DNA of 64,000 bases, taken from NCBI RefSeq assembly GCF_900105385.1, contig NZ_LT629772.1, positions 6,262,001 through 6,326,000 on the forward strand, given 5' to 3'. This document shows, piece after piece, positions 18,824 to 25,863 of the stretch. The DNA is from Microlunatus soli. GTDB taxonomy: Bacteria; Actinomycetota; Actinomycetes; Propionibacteriales; Propionibacteriaceae. Under the pieces are notes generated by a model. That model was not told the DNA's origin and did not search any database. It worked only from the letters and a program-made list of their open reading frames with translations. The stretch's first letter is position 1, and each line of letters begins with the position of its first letter. Made by a program: the position numbers and the translations under genes.

Positions 18824-19555
18824 ATGTCCACGATCAGCAACTCCGACGCGATTGCCGCTTGGTCGGCGATGCCGGCTGACACCGTTGAGTCCTACGACGC
18901 CCAGGGCGACTTTCCCAAGCGCCACCTGATGAACGAGCACCTGCTTCGGCTGTTGGGGCCACTCGACGGACGGAAGGTGCTCGATGCCGGTAGCGGTGAG
19001 GGTTACTTCAGCAGGTTGTTGGCTGAACGGGGAGCCGAGGTCGTCGGTGTGGAGCCGGCCGACGTGCTGCTGGCCCGCGCTCAGACGATCGAGCGGGAAC
19101 GTGGTCAGGGAATCACGTACGTGCGGGCCGATCTGTCGACTTTGCCCGAGGTGGGCCAACCTTTCGATGCGGTGGTGTGCAGTATGGTGCTGCTCGCCGT
19201 TCCCGATTTGCAGTCGGCAATGTCGGCGTGCGTTGATGCAATGAGGCCGGGCGGCCGGTTTGTCTTCTCCATCACTCATCCGGCCTTTGAGAACCTTTAT
19301 GGAACGTGGCGACAGCACGGCCACTATCGCCTCGACCGCTACTTGGAGGAGTACACGCTCCCGGATGGGTACGCACCCGACTTCCACCGGCCCCTGTCGG
19401 CCTACCTCAAGGTGCTCATCGGCCTCGGTTGCCGCATCACTGAAGTGTGCGAGCCGGGCCTTGATCCGCAGGTCGCGCGAGAGAGCGGAATCGACGCGAT
19501 CGATGCCTACGTCGCGCTGCCGAACTTCCTGATTATCGCCGCTGAACGCGACTAG
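18824..19555 (+). CDS. Class I SAM-dependent methyltransferase
   Basis: A 243-residue protein with SAM motif I KVLDAGSGEGYFSRLLAERG, acidic strand VVGVEPAD, VRADLSTLPEVGQPFDAVVCSMVL (motif II/III) and MRPGGRFVFSITHP. The length and order match the Methyltransf_11/25 group. ATG chosen, with GAAGAGG about nine bases upstream. It stands alone between the hypothetical gene and a convergent Nudix gene. The acceptor is unknown. Confidence 0.83.
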   Translation: MSTISNSDAIAAWSAMPADTVESYDAQGDFPKRHLMNEHLLRLLGPLDGRKVLDAGSGEGYFSRLLAERGAEVVGVEPADVLLARAQTIERERGQGITYVRADLSTLPEVGQPFDAVVCSMVLLAVPDLQSAMSACVDAMRPGGRFVFSITHPAFENLYGTWRQHGHYRLDRYLEEYTLPDGYAPDFHRPLSAYLKVLIGLGCRITEVCEPGLDPQVARESGIDAIDAYVALPNFLIIAAERD

Positions 19556-19603
19556 CTGTTGGGTTGTCCCGGCGCACATGAGTGCCGCCCGGTGCCGGAT
19601 CCG

Positions 19604-20056
19604 TTATGACGCGTGACGTCTATGTATTGAGTGCCAAGCGCAGGCGGCCGGGACGATCTCTTGCATGTCGCGAGCGAGCTCGATGCGAGCAACGTCGGAT
19701 GCGTCGATCCATCGAGCCTCCGCGATCTCTTCAGTGTCAAGCACGAGTTCGACATGGCCGCGAAGAATAGTGGCGAACATCGTGACTTCGTACGTTGTCG
19801 GTCCCCAGTCGGGATAGTTCACGGTGTAGATCGGCGAGTCGCCGAACACGCCGAGTTCCTGGATTTGACCGGCGAGCTCGAGGCCGAGCTCTTCGCGGAC
19901 TTCGCGTATGGCGGCGTTCGGGGCCGACTCGCCGGCTTCAACACGTCCTCCGAAGGTCGCCCAGCGTCTGTCGTGCTGGTGTCGGCCTAGCAGTAGCTGC
20001 GCGCTGTCGTTGAAGATCGCGACGCCTGCAGCTCGGACGACTGACGACTCGCTCAT
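19604..20056 (-). CDS. NUDIX hydrolase
   Basis: A 150-residue protein. The Nudix box is intact: GGRVEAGESAPNAAIREVRE followed by ELGLEL (G-x5-E-x7-R-E-x-x-E-E-x-G). It hydrolyses a nucleoside diphosphate linked to another group; the real substrate is not predictable. ATG start has no clear ribosome binding site and may be leaderless. It lies 31 bp beyond the stop of the RelA/SpoT-domain gene upstream on the same strand, so it might be the third gene of that operon. Confidence 0.88.
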   Translation of the reverse strand: MSESSVVRAAGVAIFNDSAQLLLGRHQHDRRWATFGGRVEAGESAPNAAIREVREELGLELAGQIQELGVFGDSPIYTVNYPDWGPTTYEVTMFATILRGHVELVLDTEEIAEARWIDASDVARIELARDMQEIVPAACAWHSIHRRHAS

Positions 20057-20087
20057 GTACTCAGGATTGCAGAGGAGCCAGGTCGAA

Positions 20088-21140
20088 CTATCGCGGGTCT
20101 TCCAGGATTGTGTCCGGTGGAGGATCGGATCTCACCGATGGATCCATATCTGCGTCAAACACAAAGGTCTTTTCGAGCTGCTGGATGTCGTAGAGGTCAC
20201 TGAGCTCCCGTGAGGGAACAATCCGAAAGTTCGCGAGAGATCCATCGGTCTCTGCGCGGTGGACGACCGAGAGGACGTACTGGAACAGCGTGCCAGAGGT
20301 GGGAAGATGGCGCGGCTCAGCGCCAAGCAGATCGGCCTCGATCGTGTCCAACAAGCTATCCACTGCTCCCGGCACTTTGTAAGCGTTCTTCTCGTAAGAT
20401 TTCACCAAGGCGTACACGTTGTCCCCGAAACGGCGCCAACTCGCCGGAAGGATCATATCGGGCAGCGAGCCATCGTCAGCTAATCTCTTGAAGCGTTCGA
20501 CGATTTGAGTTTTGACTTCCGTCTCCGGCCAAGGAGATGGGAGGACTGCATCAGACACCGACTCGAAGGCGGAAATCAGCACCTCGGCCTGTTCCACCGT
20601 GGCCTTCAATTGTGCTGCGAGGCGTTGCTTTCGCCAGTCTGCAGTGTCCCCTTTGTAAACGAGATCGTGCGTGACCGCTATCCATGCGTACTCAAAGGCC
20701 GTGACCACTTGAACCTCGAAGATGACATCTCCGGCGCCGGGCTGCCGGCCGCTCGCGGCGGCCGCGCTCATGGTGCCGTACCAACGCGTACCATCGAAGC
20801 GAAAGACATCCGGGGCCTTCTTGGCGTCACTCCGCGACCTGACTGACTCGCGCGCAAAGCTTGAATCAAGCTTTCGGAGGACCTTTTCCTCATGGTCTCG
20901 AACAGGAACAACCACCGTGCATGCGTAAAGGTCGTCGATGGCCGACCACTGCTCTACTCGTCCACCGTCGAGCTTTTCGACCAAAGACGTCAGTTCCTTG
21001 GTTCGCTCTCGGAAGAGATAGCCATTGTCCTTGCAGTAACGCTCCAACGTGTCACTGACGTGACGAGCGACGTCATCTACGAGGGGCCGAATCCGGTCGT
21101 AGGCCTGCCTGACACTTTCAGGATCGGACACTTTCCGCAT
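20088..21140 (-). CDS. RelA/SpoT-domain protein paired with DUF262
   Basis: About 350 residues from ATG at 21140 (a GTG at 21131 is also possible). The RelA_SpoT nucleotidyltransferase fold shows as RTKELTSLVEKL (46-57), IDDLYACTVVVPV (69-81), FRFDGTRWYGT and FEVQVVTAFEYAW-THDLVYK (141-163). The Glu of the ExQ motif is present, but the Arg that usually follows in ExQxRT is Val, and the His of YxSxH is not evident, so activity may differ from (p)ppGpp synthesis. A ~170-residue C-terminal region is unassigned. There is no HD hydrolase domain. It overlaps the DUF262 gene by about 23 bp, implying coupled translation. Possible roles are a toxic small alarmone or nucleotide synthetase, or an RNA-modifying enzyme like some toxSAS proteins; these are inferences. 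Confidence 0.75.
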   Translation of the reverse strand: MRKVSDPESVRQAYDRIRPLVDDVARHVSDTLERYCKDNGYLFRERTKELTSLVEKLDGGRVEQWSAIDDLYACTVVVPVRDHEEKVLRKLDSSFARESVRSRSDAKKAPDVFRFDGTRWYGTMSAAAASGRQPGAGDVIFEVQVVTAFEYAWIAVTHDLVYKGDTADWRKQRLAAQLKATVEQAEVLISAFESVSDAVLPSPWPETEVKTQIVERFKRLADDGSLPDMILPASWRRFGDNVYALVKSYEKNAYKVPGAVDSLLDTIEADLLGAEPRHLPTSGTLFQYVLSVVHRAETDGSLANFRIVPSRELSDLYDIQQLEKTFVFDADMDPSVRSDPPPDTILEDPR

Positions 21141-22170
21141 CCCCAGTAATGACATCCTCGAGATACTTGACTCGAGCGCGACGCTGTGCAATGTCGTTAG
21201 ATGCCGATCTGGCTGCCTCGTAATATCGCTTTGCGTCGGGGAATCGCTGGCGATCGTCCTCAGAGTTGACTCGGCTCATGGCCTTCCCCAGCCGCCTAAG
21301 GGCCGCGCCCTGATCCGGAAGCCTATCCTCGCGCCTGAGGCTCAATATTGCACCAAAGAGAGAGTAAAAATCCGCCTGATTGCGAAGGCGCCTCGACGGT
21401 CCGCCGAGGATCTCATCGGCCCAGCTAGCTAGAGTCCTGATCACCTCGCGAGCTTCATCCTCAACGTCGGGAGCCTGCTCCCACTCTTCGTCCCGGGCGT
21501 TGTAGGCATCGTCGAGATCGTCCTGTGAGTAGCTCTCGATGCCCCGCTCCACGAGGAGCAGGAGTTGTGCGACCAGCTCTGCGTCTTTCATTTGTCGTCT
21601 GGAACCCGCCGCGATGCGAGGAAAGTCTTTAGGCATAACCTCCTCGAGGTGTTCGGTTAGCGATTCAACTCTCGAGGCAAAGACGCCACCGAACCGGGCA
21701 TGGCGTAACTCTTGGGCGGTGAGCCGAGCCACGTTTCGGTTGATACGGTCAAAGATGTTGCTAAGGGCGCTCTCATCAATTGTCGGAAGAAACTCGATTG
21801 AAAACTGGTACCTGTAAAATCGCTGTCTTGTCTCGCTCGGTAGGTCGGCGAACATCAGTCCGCGATAACGGTCCATCGTGGCGTCGTCACTTACAGGGAA
21901 CCTCCCGTCGAGGAACTCAAATACCGTGGACAATCGCTGCTTCCCATCAACAACGAAATATTTCGCGACCCCGGCATCATCGATATCTTCGAAAAGGAAG
22001 ACGGCGGGGGCTGGGTAGTCCAACAGCACCGTGTCGATGAAGTAGTCCTTGTACGTCTGCGACCAGACGCTACGCCGCTGGTAAGGAGGGTCCAGTTCCA
22101 AGAGGTCCCTGTTAAAGAGATCCCAGAACCAGGCCACGGCCTGGGTCGTCTGTCTGCGCTCAGTTGCCAC
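21118..22170 (-). CDS. DUF262 (GmrSD/ParB-like nuclease fold) protein
   Basis: A 350-residue protein from GTG at 22170, which has GAGGGGAG seven bases upstream. The DUF262 signature is clear: DPPYQRRSVW (residues 27-36) and VVDGKQRLSTVFEF (73-86), the variant of the DGQQR motif that couples NTP hydrolysis to nuclease action in GmrS, SspE and related defence proteins. The C-terminal DUF1524/HNH nuclease domain of GmrD or SspE is absent; the rest is helical and unassigned. It overlaps the RelA/SpoT-domain gene. Base composition is unusually AT-rich for this window (28 of 60 G or C at 21781-21840), which suggests horizontal transfer. Confidence 0.82.
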   Translation of the reverse strand: MATERRQTTQAVAWFWDLFNRDLLELDPPYQRRSVWSQTYKDYFIDTVLLDYPAPAVFLFEDIDDAGVAKYFVVDGKQRLSTVFEFLDGRFPVSDDATMDRYRGLMFADLPSETRQRFYRYQFSIEFLPTIDESALSNIFDRINRNVARLTAQELRHARFGGVFASRVESLTEHLEEVMPKDFPRIAAGSRRQMKDAELVAQLLLLVERGIESYSQDDLDDAYNARDEEWEQAPDVEDEAREVIRTLASWADEILGGPSRRLRNQADFYSLFGAILSLRREDRLPDQGAALRRLGKAMSRVNSEDDRQRFPDAKRYYEAARSASNDIAQRRARVKYLEDVITGDAESVRS

Positions 22171-22495
22171 TGGAAAGCTCCCCTCAGATGCCAGGAGGAG
22201 TCTAGCGAACAACCGGGCGGTCGGCTTCGCCGGACGGTGTGCCTGCTAGCGGCGGTGCCGCCACCACCAGTACAAGAGCTGGAAGTCCATTCGCGAAAGG
22301 CGACGGTCTACCCGGAGAGCGGGCAACCGACCCGAACGCGCGATCAGTAGCCGCGCACACAGGAGGTTGATCGTTGCCCGCTCACCGATCCCTTGTGGAG
22401 CAGATAAGCCGCGTCATGCCGGTCACTCCGGGCGGGCACGCCGCTGCCTGCCCTCCTCGGAAACGGCTTTCGGGTGAGAACCTCTGCGGCTGCGG
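22171..22495. other. Intergenic stretch without a recognisable gene
   Basis: About 325 bp between the DUF262 gene and the nucleotidyltransferase-like gene's stop. I see no credible coding frame, tRNA-like fold or obvious terminator. It must hold the promoter for the DUF262 pair; no clear -35/-10 pair was found. Confidence 0.5.
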
Positions 22496-23110
22496 TCAGA
22501 CCGCGAGCACTTGCCGGATTTGGTCGGGGATGACCAAGTCAGGTGCTTCGGTCCTCTTGTCGTTGATCGCTCGGCGCAGCCGGGATGGATCAAGTGTTTC
22601 GATGCCGACCGCTGCCAGTGTCGCGTCGATTCGGTCGGTCTGGTCGCGCGCGATCATGGTGGCGATCTGCGGCTCGACTCGTACGGTTGGGACGTCGTGT
22701 CCGGCGCACTCCAGAGGTTCGCGGTCGCTCCAGCTGAGCGTGCTTCTGGTCTCCAGATAGAGCGTCGTAGTTCGTGGGCTCTCGATGTGGGCAATCTCGA
22801 CGCGGAAACCCTCGATGATCCAGCGCCCGAACGTCCATTGCTCGCCGGCGTCGCCGAAGCTGAGTGTTGGTGCGGACTGGCTGCTCAACCAATCCGGTGT
22901 CGTGTCCTGTGGCTCGACGCTCGGGGTTGGCATGAGATTGGCGGCTCGGGTGAGGTCATCCGCTGTGTTGACTGCGATGTCGAGGTCGCCGGGTGTGATC
23001 GCAGCACCGCGTAGGGCTGTCGCCGCGCTGCCTACGAGCATCCAAGGGATGCGGTTCCGGTTCAGGATCTCGGCAGTAACCATCAAGGCCGTTGACCAGA
23101 CGCTTTTCAT
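22496..23110 (-). CDS. Nucleotidyltransferase-fold protein
   Basis: About 204 residues from ATG at 23110; longer in-frame starts look non-coding. It contains IPWMLVGSAATALRG and ITPGDLDIAV, the GS...DxD signature of the MNT/AbiEii-like superfamily, followed by FRVEIAHIES, which may supply the third carboxylate. The C-terminal half has an MIARDQTDRIDATLAAVG helix similar to proteins called nucleotidyltransferase domain-containing. No AbiEi-like antitoxin gene is adjacent. Function could be toxin, resistance enzyme or a degenerate relative. Confidence 0.68.
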   Translation of the reverse strand: MKSVWSTALMVTAEILNRNRIPWMLVGSAATALRGAAITPGDLDIAVNTADDLTRAANLMPTPSVEPQDTTPDWLSSQSAPTLSFGDAGEQWTFGRWIIEGFRVEIAHIESPRTTTLYLETRSTLSWSDREPLECAGHDVPTVRVEPQIATMIARDQTDRIDATLAAVGIETLDPSRLRRAINDKRTEAPDLVIPDQIRQVLAV

Positions 23111-23233
23111 GCTCGGACCGTAGTAGGGGCATCTGACACTTCGGCTGGTCACGGATCCCATGCGGTGACGGCGCACGCTCGTGATCTTGCCGTCCCGAGC
23201 GGAACGCCACATCAACCGCTACTGTCGGCGTCC

Positions 23234-23505
23234 GTGTCGGACACGTGGACGGTTACGAAGAAGAAGCTGGCCGGAGAGTCACGTTCTTGGTACGCGCTCG
23301 CGCTGGGCGAGGACCATTTTGGAACGTGGCTCTATGCACCCGCGGCGAGTTCGACGACCGGCGCATCCGATGGTCCTATCCGGATGCGCTGGTCTCCTCA
23401 GCCGAAGCCGCGTGCAGATCGGTCCTGAACGCGGTCAACGAGTGCCGTCGCCCCTTCGATGGTTCCTACCTACCATGGTGGGAGCAAACCAGACAGGCAC
23501 GGTGA
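23234..23505 (+). pseudogene. Broken DUF402-like gene
   Basis: Two consecutive reading frames read like the two ends of one DUF402-type protein. From GTG at 23234 the second frame gives SDTWTVTKKKLAGESRSWY then ALALGEDHFGTWLYAPA, a typical DUF402 N-terminus; it ends in a non-homologous tail at 23428. From about 23330 the first frame gives RGEFDDRRIRWSYPDALV, AACRSVLNAV and RRPFDGSYLPWW, like the C-terminus of the family, and stops at 23505. The middle of the usual ~180-residue protein is missing, so an internal deletion plus frame change is likely. Family recall is by eye. Confidence 0.45.
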
Positions 23506-23549
23506 CGCCGGAATCACCGCCTGACGCGACTGCCCGGTGAGGGATCCTG

Positions 23550-24770
23550 TCAGGGCAGTTCTGTTGAGGCGTTGCTGGTTGGTTGGTTGACTCGTCCGGT
23601 GTAGCGGCGAGTCATGATCAGGAAGCATGGCCCGGCTAGTGTCTGGATGAGCGCGGCAACGCCGATCACGGTGACAACCGGGACTATCTCGGCTGCTGCA
23701 CCGGCGATCCCCGCGAAGACAGCAGTGGCTATTGCGTTGAGGGTGGATGTTGTGCCGGTGACTCGTCCCCGGTGGGTGGCGTCGGTGTTGGCCAGGAGCC
23801 AGGTGTTGGCAGCGACCCAGGAAATGGTGAAGGGGAATCCTGAGAGAGCGAAGACGGCAAGCGCCGTGGTTGCGTTGGGCACTGCAGCAAGGAGGAGTAG
23901 GAGTCCTCCGGAAATGGCGGCGCCGCCGGCGATGGGCCATCGGTAGCCGAGCCGTCGGGTGATGATGCCGACCAGTGGGGCGGCGAGGATGGCGGTCACG
24001 GCGAAGGAGCTGTTGACCGTGCCCATGTAGGCCGCTGTAGCGCCGATGGTGCCCAGCATGAGGACCGGGAACAGCGAGCTGAGTGGACCTTCCTTGATCG
24101 AGTCGAGGATCTGAAAGACCGCGACCGCCCGGGCTGGTACGTGCGTCACGGTGATCCGCGGCCCGTCGAGCCAGTCCCGGATGATCGTGACGTCTGCCGA
24201 CGGCACATGTTCGCTTCTGGGTAGGAAACTGAACAGCAGGGCAGCAACGCCGAGGCATCCCGAGACTGCTGCGATCGTCGGGACGAAACCGATCCAGGTG
24301 ATCAAGATTCCACCGAGGGCCGGTCCGGCAAGTCGTGTGACGTTGCGGGCGACGGAGTTGGCCGACATGGCATCCGGCAGGTCCTTGTCGCTGACGATGT
24401 CGGCAACGGTGGCTTGCTCGGCGGGAACGAAGAACTGCAACTGCGCGGCCTGGACGAACGCGATCACATACAACGCTCCAGCATGATCACCGACGAGCAG
24501 CAAGCAGGCAACGGTCGGAACCCGGAGCCAGCTGGTGAGCTTCACCAGTCGGTCGCGACGGATCCGATCGGCGGCCAGACCACCGATCGTTCCCAGGGCG
24601 ATCGCGGGCACAGTGGCGGCGACCAGCAGGCCGGATGTGGCGGCAGCAGAGTGTGTGATGGTGAAGATCTGCACGGTCAACACGGTGCCCAGTGCCGAGC
24701 TGGCCAACGCCGCGGCCAGATTAGCCAGCCACAGCGAACGGAAGACCGGGTTGGTGCGGAGAAGTCTCAC
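23550..24770 (-). CDS. MFS transporter (drug/siderophore exporter type)
   Basis: About 406 residues from GTG at 24770, giving VRLLRTNPVFRSLWLANLAAAL, the usual N-terminus of this MFS group; a GTG at 24788 is an alternative. Twelve hydrophobic segments can be placed, with the loop 2-3 motif GGLAADRIRRDRLVKL and a second half starting VPARAVAVFQILDSI. It is likely a proton-driven exporter in the plasma membrane. It is divergent from an ArsR-type regulator with only about 30 bp between the starts, so both would be controlled from one site. Substrate unknown. Confidence 0.85.
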   Translation of the reverse strand: MRLLRTNPVFRSLWLANLAAALASSALGTVLTVQIFTITHSAAATSGLLVAATVPAIALGTIGGLAADRIRRDRLVKLTSWLRVPTVACLLLVGDHAGALYVIAFVQAAQLQFFVPAEQATVADIVSDKDLPDAMSANSVARNVTRLAGPALGGILITWIGFVPTIAAVSGCLGVAALLFSFLPRSEHVPSADVTIIRDWLDGPRITVTHVPARAVAVFQILDSIKEGPLSSLFPVLMLGTIGATAAYMGTVNSSFAVTAILAAPLVGIITRRLGYRWPIAGGAAISGGLLLLLAAVPNATTALAVFALSGFPFTISWVAANTWLLANTDATHRGRVTGTTSTLNAIATAVFAGIAGAAAEIVPVVTVIGVAALIQTLAGPCFLIMTRRYTGRVNQPTSNASTELP

Positions 24771-24792
24771 ACGCCGAATCGTCGGCACTAAC

Positions 24793-24824
24793 CTACTGAA
24801 AATGGCAGACCAGTCTTGCAGTAG
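24793..24824. promoter_or_regulatory. Inverted repeat, possible operator of the ArsR/MFS divergon
   Basis: CTACTG (24793-24798) and its exact complement CAGTAG (24819-24824) are separated by 20 bp and straddle the regulator's ATG. The position between divergent start sites fits an autoregulatory operator. Arms are short, so chance occurrence is possible. Confidence 0.35.
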
Positions 24825-25503
24825 AACTTTCGCGCTGACGACCCGTGAAGCGTCCACGTTCGTGACGATGCCGACATCGAGCCGGTTCCTGATCCCACTG
24901 CTCGGCCGCGAGCTCGCGGTCTCCGAACTAGCCAACCAGGTCTCGGTGAGCATCGGAGCCGCGGCCTACCGGATCAGGCAAATGGTCCAGCTCGGACTGG
25001 TCGAGCAGACCCGGCTCCAGCACCGGGCAGGACGTCCCGTCGCCTTCTACCGTGCGGTCGCCGACCGATTCTTCGCACCACTCGACCTGACCCCAGTTGA
25101 CTCGCTCCGGGACCTGTTTCGACAAGGGCTGGCAGACATCTCCGCCGATGTCGAGGCCTCGCTGGAGGAGGGCTGGCTGTCGGTCGGTCGATCCCAGCAG
25201 TGGGGAACACTGCTCTACCGTCGGCCGTCAGGATCGGTCAACAGAGACTTCGTTCCCCGATCGTTGACCGACGGCGACAGCTTCTGGACCCAAGCCCTCA
25301 GCGAGCAGGCCCCGGCCGTCTGGACCCAACACGCAACGCTGGAGCTCCCCTCAGACCTGGCCAAGCAGTTGCAGCACGAACTCGCCTCCATCGTCACCCG
25401 CTACGCCCGCCAGGCAGAACCACTACCCAACAAGAGGACCCACCACATTCAACTCACCCTCGCGCCGATGATCGGGACCAGAAGTGGCTCATCCTCCGAT
25501 TGA
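24802..25503 (+). CDS. ArsR/MarR-type winged-helix regulator
   Basis: A 233-residue protein. Residues about 12-75 (LTTREASTFVTMPTSSRFLI, LAVSELANQVSVSIGAAAY, RIRQMVQLGLVEQTR) form a winged helix of the ArsR/HTH_20 type; the rest is a helical effector or dimerisation region without a family I can name. ATG chosen because the pre-helix segment is needed for the fold; the transcript may be leaderless. Divergent to the MFS exporter, so it probably represses that gene and itself in response to a drug-like ligand. Confidence 0.78.
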   Translation: MADQSCSRTFALTTREASTFVTMPTSSRFLIPLLGRELAVSELANQVSVSIGAAAYRIRQMVQLGLVEQTRLQHRAGRPVAFYRAVADRFFAPLDLTPVDSLRDLFRQGLADISADVEASLEEGWLSVGRSQQWGTLLYRRPSGSVNRDFVPRSLTDGDSFWTQALSEQAPAVWTQHATLELPSDLAKQLQHELASIVTRYARQAEPLPNKRTHHIQLTLAPMIGTRSGSSSD

Positions 25504-25863
25504 GACCGCGGGACTCTCGTGCCCGGTGATCGATCGAGCTGCGGGCCGGTGAGAGGCCGGCGAAGTAGCTCGGATTGCCGGGCATCTGATGATCGACCAC
25601 GGGGTCCGGGCCGAGTTCGTCTGCCGGCACCCACTGCTGAATCACTTGGCCAGCATCGGACAGCCAGACGACTAGGGCCCGCTACCCGTGGCTTTGACAC
25701 CGCCAGGCGACAACGAACGCTTGGATCGGCGGATCGTGGAGGCCCGGCCGGCGCAGCCAGACGTGGCGAGTGTGATTGCGGCACGGCTGCGGCCACGTCC
25801 GTTCAGCCGGTACCGGGCAGCCCACAGCGCAGGCAACGGTCGGGAACGCGGGTGCTGTCGTGG
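25504..25863. other. Intergenic stretch without a supported gene
   Basis: 360 bp between the convergent ends of the ArsR-type regulator and the DUF222-HNH gene. Several open frames exist, but none has a convincing start, codon bias or recognisable motif. It may hold decayed sequence at an island boundary. Confidence 0.5.

Noticed and set aside
22374-22760. A plus-strand frame across the intergenic stretch and into the nucleotidyltransferase-like gene
   Set aside because: No start signal or family; it overlaps the better-supported minus-strand gene.
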